DNA of 64,000 nt from Symsagittifera roscoffensis (Eukaryota; Xenacoelomorpha; Acoela; Convolutidae). Of this stretch, positions 22,991 to 33,640 are shown in pieces; position 1 is the stretch's first letter, and the number at the start of each line of letters is the position of its first letter. The stretch spans positions 51,934,731 to 51,998,730 of the forward strand of contig NC_087068.1 in NCBI RefSeq assembly GCF_963678635.1, written 5' to 3'. The translations under genes were made by a program, and so were the position numbers. The notes below the pieces were generated by a model, which ran no database searches, was not told the origin of the DNA, and saw nothing but the letters and a program-made list of their open reading frames with translations.

Positions 22991-23880
22991 CTGAAAGAGT
23001 GACACTGCCTATTATTTTTCCTGCTGGCTTCCACTGATCCGTCACATCTAAATGAAACAAAGTTTTCACCATCCAAAGTCCATATTTTTTGCTCGTTTTA
23101 GTAATTTAACCAAGTTTCCTAAACCCAAAATTCATTTTTTTTTCTATTCGCCTTCACAATTGATTGCAGGTTTGAACGTTTCTTGGCTTTGCTTCTGCGC
23201 TTTAGATAAAAAAAATTTAAAAATAGAATTGTAGTTTTCTAGTCATCCCATTGGCGGATGCAACTCATCAAAAAAAGAGAGTTCCTGGAAAAAATGTTTC
23301 ATCTTCAAACGTTACACAAATACTGGAACCAGTTTAAAACCAGTTTTTGAAATTATATTTAAAACATTTTACTGTAAAATATTCATAACTAATATTCATA
23401 ACTAATTCATGAGTCAATTTTACTTTTTATTTGTCAAACTGAAACCCTAGTAGCTCAGAGAGTTAAAACTAAATTTTGACATCAGTTAAATTGCTCTTTC
23501 CTCTAATTTTGCAATAAACCAGTATGTTGCTGGATCTAATGAGAGTAGGAAAAAAAGAGTAGGACAAGGACTTTTATCGGACTAAAGATTTGCACGAACC
23601 TCTTTGGCCAAAAGTAGATAGCGTGACGAACAGACGGGTTACCCTGTCCCATATTACTTTATGAGAAGGCCACCCAGGACCTAAGCTAATGCGGTCAACG
23701 AGTCTCGAGCAGACCTAATACTAAATTAGTTTTAGAAGCGAGTGAATTAATTAAAAATAAAACTGAAATTACCACATGTCAATATGTTCTATGAAACAGA
23801 GCCAAAATTCACGACGAATGTCTATCATACAACGACGAAAACCAATCTGCATTGCAAAGCGAAAATAAGCAGAAATGACG
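22947..23880. other. 934-bp segment missing from the first duplicated block
   Basis: Present only in the second block. It starts as the 5' continuation of the minus-strand LINE. A higher-GC patch at 23600-23720 (around GACGAACAGACGGGTTACCC) has no recognisable frame or tRNA shape. Four-base GCAG words lie at both edges (22943-22946 and 23881-23884) and fuse to one GCAG in copy 1 (13209-13212). Confidence 0.6.
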
Positions 23881-25310
23881 GCAGACAATTGAGAAATAAT
23901 TTATTTGTGCAGTAGAGCTTAATACTATCATATTAGCTGCATCTAATTGTGCCGTAAATTTATATTTAAGAAGTCTTAAAAAGCTTAAAAAATTACTAAC
24001 GATTTCACGGTAAAGTAACTACCAAGTAGACGTCAACTAAGCTTCAACTACGTCAGAACTTTGAATCTGCTTTGATTTTCGCAAAAGATAAGTTTAATTT
24101 CGTTGAAGTTTTGCATAACAAACAGAAAACAAAGAACCAAATTAGTTTAATTTTTGGTTATCATGGAATATTAGCGTTCATTGGAGTGTCCCTTTTCGTC
24201 CTCTGACTCTTTTATCTAAAGCATTCAACGAAAAGTGTTCAGAAGGATAAAGTTTCTTTTTTTCTTTGAAATTTAGTACTTTAGAAACCAACTTAAACTA
24301 ATTTACTAGATCATCAAGGTTTTTTTGAAATTCATTTAACTTACAAGGTCATGAAGTGTTTTCTTTGGATTTTTAACTTCAAAGACCTCATATGCATTTA
24401 ATTTACAAGATCATCATTTTCAAGACATTTTCAAGACATTTTCTGAGTATTTGGTCTTGAAAACTTTATTCACATCCTTCTAAGATCAATAGCAACAAGA
24501 CATTTCTCAGATCTATTAGATTTGAAACCCTCAAATTCAATCCATCTTTCTAGTTAAGGTGTCGATTAGTTTTCCAACCCTTCCAAACTACCCACGACTA
24601 ACTGATAATTAGGTGTCGATTAGTTTTCCAACCCTTCCAAACTACCCACGACTTTATAATTTTTCACCTTATAAAACTCATCATTCAAGTTCAGCTGACC
24701 ATTTCGTTCCTACTTTTTGTTTGAACCAGGCTTAAAACAATTCTGGGAAATGGTAAGCTCTAAAAAATATCTAACGTTCTACTTGTGTTCTAAATGTATC
24801 TGAACTGTGTGGACTGATTTACTATTCTCCAACCCTCAACCTTTTAACTAAGAATAGGAGTACTGAAATGCAGAGAACGCCACTTGTTTTTGAGTTTGTG
24901 AGCAGTAGACATCATTCAATAGAATTGATCTACTCTCTTCCCAACCCGTCTATACACAACAAACAAACAATCCGAGGACTTAAGATAACAGCCACAAAAC
25001 AATTAGGACAAACAGTTTAGGAAATTTGAACAATTAACATCTAGATTTTGCACCAACTTTTCATCTGATGACTTATGTCAACATCAAACATAGGGAGTAA
25101 ACGAACAAAAATTAATCAAGGTTGTCTCATTTAAAACTCATGATACGATTTCGTAATAAGACCATATCAACAATGAGCAGGTTTAATCAAGCCAAAAAAC
25201 ACTCGCAAAAAACAAAATTTCTTCTACAAACAAAAACAAATTCTAAAAATTAGTTTTTCGATAAAACGCAACGCAATTTTGAAACGCAATGTCGCAAGCT
25301 CATAAACAAC
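23881..25310 (+). repeat. Unexpanded counterpart of the 1371-bp array
   Basis: It carries one 490-bp segment (24128-24610), then GGTGTCGATTAGTTTTCC text repeated twice near 24555-24640, then segment D (24650-24975) and the linker. Compared with 13213-17315 it lacks the tandem expansion. The small ORF is frameshifted here by a deletion in its A-run (about 25190-25210). Confidence 0.75.
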
Positions 25311-28300
25311 TTATTTTCGAAAGCCATAGTCTATGCAAAGATTAAGTTCCAGAGGCAAAGGACCGATTGAAATCCTACTACTAGAACGAAACATCCGTAC
25401 TCCATCAATAAAAAAAACAGATGAGATTTTTCATAAATTTTCAAAAAAAAACTTTAAAAATATACAACATCAAGAAACACAACCAGCGAATTAAATTTTT
25501 TTACAAATAATGCTTGGCAACTATTTATGGTTACCTTTCTATCCTAGAATCAAAAGCATCATTTTTTATATCACCATCACCAACAAGACGACATGAAATT
25601 GTAAGATAGAAGGATGTCTTTTTCACAAATTTTAGATACAATCCGAGAATCCCCTCAATGACACTGACATACAAGCTATATTAGGAGACGATCTTCAAAG
25701 TCTTTTAGCGTGGTTTATAATTGACTACTTCAAACAAAACAGATCTCATAGAGCTTTCTAAAGAACAAATTTGCAAAAATTGTGATGATGATATAAGGCT
25801 AGCAGATCAATCAGATCAATCGAAATCTGCTGATTATTCAACAAAATATTGAAATAACTATTGTGAGAAAAGAAACATTGGTGCGAAAAGATTACTTTTT
25901 CAATGCGCATAACTAAAACCAAAAAAAACAAAAAAATGAAACTTTATTGATGACTTTAACACCGCAATTACAGAAGTTAGCAATGAAGAAAAAAGCATCA
26001 CATCTTTCATCAGTTTGCAAACAAGAAATTGATCTTGGAAAAAATTAGACAAAATATAGCCAGCAGAATCTAAAACGAAACCACAAGAAACAGAAACCTT
26101 GAAATAACATTATGTCTCAAACATTCAAACAACTTCAACACATATAAATCATTTAAAAGACTCTGAAAAAGAACTAGTAGAACGATTACAAAAGTAACCA
26201 ATATATACGAGAAAACCCCAAATTCTAAAGAAAAAGCCTTCGTTCAAGAATTGGTTTACTTATTAAAGACGATTAGGACCCAGTTAATAAAAACAACAGA
26301 GTCAATCAAATCGACCAACACAAGAAAAAAACTCAAATAAATTTTTTTTACCAAAACATTTTAAAAAATCAAAACTTACCTAACCGAATTGTTTAAAGTA
26401 ATAAAAGCCAGAAAAACCACTTTTGTCAAACTATAACAACCAGAGACCCCAATCGCCCTGCAATGATATATCTCGACAAAATCCTGAAACAGAAAAAAAC
26501 TCAAAATTCAAAATACAAAATAAAGTAGCCACCCCAATAGCCACAATTCAAAATACAAACCAAGTTTCAAGATCAAATTCAAACAGAATTACTTACTCCA
26601 AAAACAGTAGAAGTCAATCATACTCAAATAATCTGAATAGAAACTAGTAAAATTTTTGCAAAAGACCTTATTGAAGCAATCGTTATAGAAAAAACTCAAA
26701 TAATAGCTATCACAACCTGAAAAAAAATTTATAGACCACGAGACATTTTTATTAAATCTAGAAATAGAAAAACTAGTTATAATATTGGAAAACCTCAAAA
26801 TTTTGCAAAAATAACTATATCAAAATAACGGTTAATTGAATTTTTATCGATCTTACAAAAACCACAAATGTAACCCCCCAAAACATCAACGATAACTTCA
26901 CCAAGTACAAAACTCTGTAACGACAACTGATCCCTCAGAGATTAAAACAAAAGAAACGCAAAGCTGACAAATAATTCTCATTTTAAGTTATAGCTCGGAT
27001 GACGACAACAATGCCGCAAACATACTAATGATTAAACTGTTAAATCTCAAAAATGAATACTAAATCACTATTCAATCTGATGATTATCGAACTGGTCAAC
27101 CAGATACAAACGCAAATAGAATCATAAAAGTCAAATAGCTCATAAAAGATGTATTCCACACCGGATAAGTCTCACAATAACCCAAATAAAATATACAAAA
27201 ACGTGTACAAAAAACAAAATCAACAAAAAAATGCATGAACGTAATAAAATAATTGTACTCTCTCATTTCTTCAAGAACACAAAAAAAAATAAAATAATAC
27301 TCAACCCCTCGATCTACACTTTTTAATTGTCTCGGTTGCAGATTCAAGCATCGGAAACATAAATACATGAATAGAACTTCTACTCTTAACTCCATTCGTG
27401 AAGCTACAAGGTATGAAGAAATTAAGCAAAAGCACCAGGTGCAAATTTGCAAAAAATATTAAAAACAAACTTCAATTACAACAAAAAACCAATCAAAAAC
27501 CACGAATTTCTAGTTAAAATTCTTACACATTTAACACAAATTACAAATAAAAACATAATGTAAAAGAAAATCCAATTTTTACTAAATATATACCAATAAA
27601 TAATATGATGAATAGTTATTTCTACAAAAAAATAACGAAAAAACAATATTTCTTGAGCTTTTTTCGAAAATTTGCAAAAACCACTGCAATTGTTTGAAAG
27701 ACTTTGTCACCTTTACAATAAAAAAAGAGTTTATTCAAGACAATTAATTGGTTACCTGTATAGGTTTGCAGTATATCCCATCCAAAAGTACACCAATAAC
27801 AAAATACACAGAAACTATACATGATTCAACTTGAATTCCCTCTGATTCAGGAATTTTTCGCGTAACAAAAATGTCAAGGAAAAATGCGGAAAATAAAAAC
27901 AGAGATAACATCGAATTACTCCGAAACAACAATAACAGTTTACCATACACAACCACATCCTTAACGTTTTTTAGGATACTTCGAACCAAACATCACACCA
28001 CATCTGCTTACAGAAAATTCATATAAAAAAATGATATGTTAAAGTTCTTTCATTTTGGTCGATCTATGAAAATTATTGAATTCTGATCCATAAACAACGT
28101 TATCAATAAACAAAAAAAAATGTAGATTAGTTTATAAAAACACCATATTTTAAACTTATTTTTCAACCAAAAAGTTAACACATCAGGACAACAAAAATTT
28201 TTAACTATGTTTTTTTTCAGCAATTACAAACAAATCGAAACGAGCTTGAGCAATTAGCAAATTTTTGATTAAAAAAGTCTGATGTATAGGCCAAATCAAA

Positions 28301-28610
28301 CTTGATGTAGGAAAAACTCAATCAATATTACATATTCCAATAAAACCAGACCCAATTTTCGAGAAAAAACGCGTAGTAAAAAGCTTACACATTTACAAGA
28401 TACAGTAAATAGACTTTTAGAAACACTTGAACAAAAACGAATTTATCTCGCCGAAAAAAAAATAGCAAACAAAAGGCAAAACAATAAAAAAAAGCTTTTA
28501 ACAGTTTAGCAAAAAATTGAATCACTACAGATAGTAATTGACGCAAGAAAAAATAAAAATTAATTAACGTTTTTCCAGAGAATTCAAAAGCAATCACCTT
28601 TTTTTCAAGG
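25310..28610 (+). pseudogene. Second A-rich decayed coding block, extends beyond copy 1
   Basis: 25310-27430 parallels 17316-19502. A 74-codon frame at 26423-26647 (MSNYNNQRPQSPCND.., ending SNNLNRN) is intact here but broken in copy 1. Past 27430 the A-rich sequence continues uniquely. Strand asymmetry (A far above T) persists to roughly 29 kb. The low-complexity, Asn/Gln/Lys/Ser-rich products fit a decayed gag-like protein; no enzyme domain is visible. Confidence 0.4.
27744..28010 (-). pseudogene. Membrane-protein-like fragment, paralogue 1
   Basis: A minus-strand frame reads VVVYGKLLLLFRSNSMLSLF then LFSAFFLDIF and later VSVYFVIGVLLDGIYCKPIQ, ending at an excellent donor-like CAG|GTAACC. 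A CAG acceptor-like site lies near 28005. It has two hydrophobic segments. It is related to the fragments at 28719 and 33301 (shared YG-L-F, hydrophobic run, DGxxI order), but a 2-nt difference just before VVVYG shifts its frame. The family is unknown. Confidence 0.35.
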
Positions 28611-28718
28611 TTCTATCACAATTAAAAAAAAGAAAAAACAACAGAAAACCATTAACTGCGTATAACTATATTTTCTCAATATCTCATATCCATCAATACA
28701 ACAGCAATCAAAAAACAT

Positions 28719-28920
28719 TTAAGCAATATATGTCTGACTTTGGGTTGCGCTCGGTTTAAACATTTTTTTTGCGGAAATACTATCAATAATATATGCAGAT
28801 AATACAACAACAGATAATATCGAACTACATGTAAACAACAATTCGCCATACACAATCACACTTCCTTTCGGATTTCTAGGAAACTGAGAATCAACTGTCA
28901 CATTACATCCACTTACTAAT
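28719..28920 (-). pseudogene. Membrane-protein-like fragment, paralogue 2
   Basis: Minus strand: CNVTVDSQFPRNPKG, then VIVYGELLFTCSSILSVVVL and SAYIID (a hydrophobic span), then SATQSQTYIA and a stop. The 33301-33640 copy lacks this stop and continues. An N-glycosylation-type NVT precedes the hydrophobic span, so an extracellular segment plus one membrane helix is plausible. The family is unrecognised. Confidence 0.4.
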
Positions 28921-28999
28921 GGAGTATACAGAGCAAATAATATTTTAAAAACTTTTCCATGTTTACCATTCTACTATAAATATTGAAAATTTCTTTATA

Positions 29000-30480
29000 A
29001 CCACATTTTCAATGACCAAAAACGAAATAAAGACTTCTTTACAGTAACATGAAATGTTAAACCATTATTTGAAATTTCAAATTTTTCAGAGCTCGCAATT
29101 AAATTAAGACGAACGTGTACAAGTGGCTAACTTATTATTGAAATCTTCTAATGTTTGCGCTGCATCAAAGTTTGATACAGGAAATTTACATTCTACGTTA
29201 CATCTTTCAATAAAACCGGACGCAGTGTTCAAAAAACAGACAACAAATTTATAAACCCAGTTATCATATTACCGAAAGAAGAATCACTAAAAACAGTACT
29301 CGACGCTAGAAATCTATATTCACCCATTGATGAATCCATTTGTAACTGGCCAATCAAATCAATCCAAGTGTTTCTCACAAACGTATTTTAATTGTTTATC
29401 ACACTGCTTGACAAAAACACTTTTTGGTTCTCAAAAAACAAAAACGCGTTTAAGATCTAGAATAAAAAATGCAATGTTAAAATTACCATCGTCACCTTCA
29501 AACAAAAATAAAAATCCAGAATTCCTTAGCATGTTGAATGTCTTTAAAAAATATTTGTAAAAAATGCAATTGTATCTCAGACTATTTTACAACAGGCCAA
29601 CAACCTTTTTTTGAATGGACAATTGAACACCAAAAATTTCATATCAAATAATCGAGAGTAACGGCTAGGACATCTGCACTTTTTTATTTCTCAAATGTTT
29701 TCTCAGTTCCAGTGCGTTGACAATACATGTTGACAGTGATTTTTGAGCTTGATAGTGTTCAAAGATAGCTACAAATTTATCTCTAATTCGTCGAATTTTT
29801 TGCCGGGATGCTTTTCAATTTTGTTTATTCTGACATCATGCCAACTAACGATTTTCGGGAGATGGTTTGAAAATGACTCAAAATAGTTGTACAGTCTTAC
29901 GGAGGTTAACGGCGTTCGGATAAAAACTTAGACCCGGTATGACTAGGAAATACATACAAAGTGATTACGGAGTGACGCTGGTAGCCATGCTAGCGCGTGA
30001 TGCAACGAGCTTGCACTGACAACAAATTCCTTTAATACCAAACAAAACGGACGCTAATTGAATTTACTTATCTCACAAAATTGTTCGGATAGATTTACGG
30101 GGCGTCGTATAAATCAGATCAAAGCTCCCTTAATCAGTCGGAGTAAACTCGAAGTCACTGGAGCTCAAAGTAATTTATACTACTGGAGTTTTTGAATTGA
30201 AGTAAGCTAGACTAAAATTACAAGCGTTCCCGTCGAGCGCCCTATTTTTATTGCTTAAAACTCCATTACTGACTCATTTTTTGGTGTTCTGCAATTTTTT
30301 CTATTTAGGGACGTTTATTTGTTTCGCACTTTTTGTTCCCAAAACCGTAGTCCAACAATTCACAAAAAACTACAACACTTATAGGGGCTGAAAATTTCCA
30401 AAAAAAAACGATTCTCTGGTTTTTCAAACCAGACTTTTTGTCGAAAAAGTGTCTTGTATTTTTGCCCTGTTTTGGCATTA
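29000..30480 (-). other. Decayed minus-strand coding relics, no gene assigned
   Basis: Short coherent minus-strand stretches appear, such as the Cys-containing CNVECKFPVSNFDAAQTLED (about 29225-29160, frame varies) and VRLYNYFESFSNHLPKIVSW (about 29900-29840). Stops lie between them. They recur in unit 2 (33700-34640). They may belong with the membrane-like fragments or to a transposon upstream region. I cannot identify them. Confidence 0.3.
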
Positions 30481-31590
30481 TGAGCACTAAAATTTATCAG
30501 CATCTACCAAGCCTGGACGAAAAAGCACTTGAGCTATAACTTATTATTAAATGTTTTTCACACTGCTGGACAAAAACAGTTTTTTGGTTTTTAAAATACA
30601 AAAACACTTTTAACATCTAGAATAAATGCAAACTTAAAAAAACAGCCGCCAAAATCAAACAAAAAGAAAAACCAAAAATTTCATGGCATGTTAAATGACT
30701 TAACTAAACATTTACACAAAAATCATATGTATCACAGGTTACTTTACAATTTCTTAGGTCAACAGAAATTTTTTGATTGGACAATTGAACACCAAAAAAT
30801 TTTGTAACAAACAGTCGATAGTGATGGCTAGGATTTCTGCACTATTTCGTTTCTCGTTGTCGTTGATAAAATTTTCTCGCTGTTGGTGATAATTTTTTTC
30901 TATCGCGTTATAAAAACGCATGAACAAGCTACAAGTTCATCGAGATAGCTACAAGTTTATCAGGAGTTGAAACTAATTTTTACGACTGAAGTTTTTTGAA
31001 TTGATGTAAGCTAGACTAATTTTTTCAAGCGTTCCGGTTGAGGATCTCATTTTTTGCCTGAAAGTCCAATTTTGTTTCATCATACGGCTTTTTGCAGTTT
31101 TTTATAACGCGACATTTATTTGTCTCGAACTATCTGTTCCCAAAAATGCGGTCTAACAATTCACAAAAAACTAACACCATCGCTTTTACACTAGGGTCCA
31201 TAATCTGAGCTCATTTTTTTGCAAAAAAACTGAGTCTCTTGCTTTTTTAATCAGACTTTTTTAGTCAAAAAATTGTCTAGTATTTCTTACCGTGTTTTTC
31301 CAATGATAACAATAATAAAAAAAATCAACAATAGTATTTCTAAAAAAAAGGGATTAAACCCGCAAGGCGGGGATTAGTTGCTCTGAGTCATTGATAACAA
31401 AATTAGTAAAATTAAATTTAAAAACCATGACTCTGGATAAATCGAGTATTTAAGTGTTTGTAGTTTTTTCAAACAGTATCAAGTTCAAATTCTTTCTAAA
31501 GATTGCAGGTTTTTGAAACGGATCATAGCCAGCAGGTAAATGGTTTTATCACGCGAGGGTGTTTGACATTTCTGCGACTAGGTAAAAAAA
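30480..31590. other. AT-rich repeat filler, no gene
   Basis: No frame of note. Most of it recurs at 34785-35890. Notable text: GGGATTAAACCCGCAAGGCGGGGATTAG near 31350 (split GGGATTAAACCCGC / AAGGCGGGGATTAG), a GC-containing patch conserved in both units. Confidence 0.5.
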
Positions 31591-31599
31591 AATTCAACA

Positions 31600-32620
31600 A
31601 AGTTTGCTCCGTGTTATCGTTGGCATTCTCAAAAACGTCTTGTTTCCCGTTCAATTTGAGTCAAGGCCTTTTTCGATAGTCCAAAAATCAAGAAAGTGTT
31701 TCGGCAACTCGTTATTAAGGGTTTTTTTAGCAAAATTAAATCAATTTTGAAAACTTCAGTAAAATTGGCAACAGTTTGCTTTCATTCAAGTAAAAAACAT
31801 AATCCTTATGATTCAATTCATGTTTTTGTAACACCATTTTAAGCACCGTCGTTGAAATTTTACATTGCTCACTTTGGTTTTTAGTCGCAAACCAAACTGG
31901 AGATGCATAAAAAATATTGATAGTATGCAAATTTTTAAAAGCGAAACTCAAACAGAGCTACTCAGTGAGTTTGGTGAAGACTTCTGATGTAATTAAATTG
32001 CATGTTTGCTTTTTTAAGCCTTTCGTAAATGTGGTATATCCATGAAAGTTTGAAACTGCACCAGACACCAAGGTCTTTTAAAACTCTTTGTTCTCCATCA
32101 ATAGATAAAAGATCGCTTAAAGGTTATCGCTTGTTTGATTTTTGAAATCTAATTTGTTCAAACGTGTCTAAATTGAAGTCAATTTTGTTTTCTGCTGCCC
32201 AGGTGATTACATTGTTGAAATTTGTTTGAATCGAAGAGATGCCAAACCAATTTCTAATATTTTATATCGTCAGCATATAAAAAAGGAAGGGTTGTCAATA
32301 ATTTCTGGCATATCGTTTATATATAAAGAAAACAAGAACACTGCAAAAATTGATCCCCTCGTTATATTGCGTGAATGAGACAAATTTTTACGAAAAAAAA
32401 ACTATTTTTTTTCTGTCTGTGAATTAAGATGCAAAAAATTGAAGAAACTTATGGTCGTAGCCTATTTTGGCAAGTTTGTAAAAAATGATGTTATGGCTAA
32501 TAGAGTCGAAAGCTTTTGCAATATCTAAAAACAGCGTGAGAGGTAATTACCCTTGTTCTAATTTCTTGTATACAACATCACCGTATGAGCTCTCTATAGC
32601 ACTATCTACTAAAACTGGAC
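31600..32620 (-). pseudogene. LINE reverse transcriptase relic, unit 1
   Basis: On the minus strand from about 32560: an AKAFDSI-type palm motif (32522-32500 region), then LYINDMPEI, then YADD (32277-32266), then a thumb-like region with SNKR, LLSIDGEQ and KDLG words. Frameshifts and stops are frequent. This is the same family as 35900-36960, and distinct in sequence from the LINE at 11780-13212. Confidence 0.7.
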
Positions 32621-32780
32621 AAAATTTTTTTAGCACTTGAGCGATAATTTTAATAATAATTGTATATCACACTGATTTACAAAAACAATTTTTTAGTTTT
32701 TAAGTTTTCTCTCAAAATCACACAAAAAACGGAATTTGGGTGATTATTACAGTTTTTGTTGAAAGTTTTCTTCTTACTTC

Positions 32781-33359
32781 ATGGCTTTGCATCCATTCGT
32801 GAAGAGCGTCTGCACACGGTCGGCACTACTCGCGCAGAACGTCTGGAAACAGCCTGCACCGGATCGGAAACACTGCAAAGAACGTCTGGGCAGACTGCGC
32901 AGGGTCGGGAACCTTCACGAAGAACGTCTGGAAACAGCCCGCGATGAACCTCTGGAAACAGCCTGCACCCGGTCGGGAACACTCGCGAAGACCGTCCGAA
33001 CACAGCCTGCACAGGATCGGGAACACTCGCGAAGGTTGTCTGGAAACAGCATCCTGAGTTTTCTTGAAATGACCTCCTTTCGCCCCTGGGCTTCCGTTCT
33101 TGCAACGTTTTCTAGAGAAATTCGCTTATCTGATTATTCATTTAGTAGAATACATAACCGTATTAGGATAGATATGCTGTCGCTGTTACGTTTCACTGGA
33201 GAAGAACTTCCCGATTACTGTGTTAATTCTGAGCATCCTGGTCAGAGCAGTAGTTTCCCAATTACGTACTACATCTTCTTGAGCGTCCTGGTCGACAGTT
33301 CTAAGTCCGCATGTCTGCTTCCGGTTCGCTGCGCCAAAATAAGAAAAAAGAACAAATAA
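32781..33359 (+). other. 192-codon ORF across the minisatellite, probably not a gene
   Basis: The frame is open through the 45-bp repeats and on through FLEMTSFRPWASVLATF and RFTGEELPDYCVNSEHPG. The duplicated copy (37287-37610) keeps a frame with about ten amino-acid changes (for example NRIRIDM to NHFRIDI). By eye, changes are not concentrated at third positions, which argues against selection for protein. The opposite strand is also open for 108 codons, as expected for a repeat with period divisible by three. Confidence 0.3.
32795..33055 (+). repeat. GC-rich 45-bp minisatellite, about six units
   Basis: The unit is approximately GAACGTCTGGAAACAGCCTG followed by CACCGGATCGGGAACACTCG and CGAA. 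Units vary and some are partial. It is far more GC-rich than any flanking sequence. The second array (37115-37305) has fewer units (about four), so copy number has changed since the 4.7-kb duplication. Confidence 0.85.
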
Positions 33360-33640
33360 TTGAAACCATTAACTGCATATAACTATAAATTCCTAATATC
33401 TCATATCCATCAATACAACAGCAATCATGAAACAATAAAGCAATATATGTCTGACCTTGGGTTGCGTTCAGTTTAAACATTTTTTTTGCGGAAAGGCTAT
33501 CAATAATATATGCAGATAATACAACAACAGATAACATCCAACTACATCTAAACAACAATTCGCCATACACAATCACAATTCCTTTCGGATTTCTAGGAAA
33601 CTGAGAACCAACTGTCACATTACATCCACTTACTAATGGA
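33301..33640 (-). pseudogene. Membrane-protein-like fragment, paralogue 3 (longest)
   Basis: Minus-strand frame: TVGSQFPRNPKG, IVIVYGELLFRCSWMLSVVV, LSAYIIDSLSAKKMF, QTYIALLFHDCCCIDGYEIL, IYSYMQ, then a second hydrophobic run IICSFFLFW that crosses the duplication junction. It is the unit 2 copy of 28719-28920 and lacks its stop. Upstream minus-strand relics (34095-33910, NWIDLIGQFQTDSSISEHRF) are probably further exons or parts of the same coding sequence. Function unknown. Confidence 0.4.

Larger units (their letters stand above)
28616..33358. repeat. Tandem segmental duplication, unit 1 (~4.7 kb)
   Basis: The text from 28635 (AACCATTAACTGCGTATAAC) to about 33350 recurs from 33362 onward in the same order: membrane-like fragment, minus-strand exon-like relics, LINE RT relic, minisatellite. 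Landmarks are offset by about 4715 bp on the left half and about 4300-4320 bp on the right half, because unit 2 lacks roughly 400 bp (around 29960-30460). Identity is about 90-95% by eye. Confidence 0.85.
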
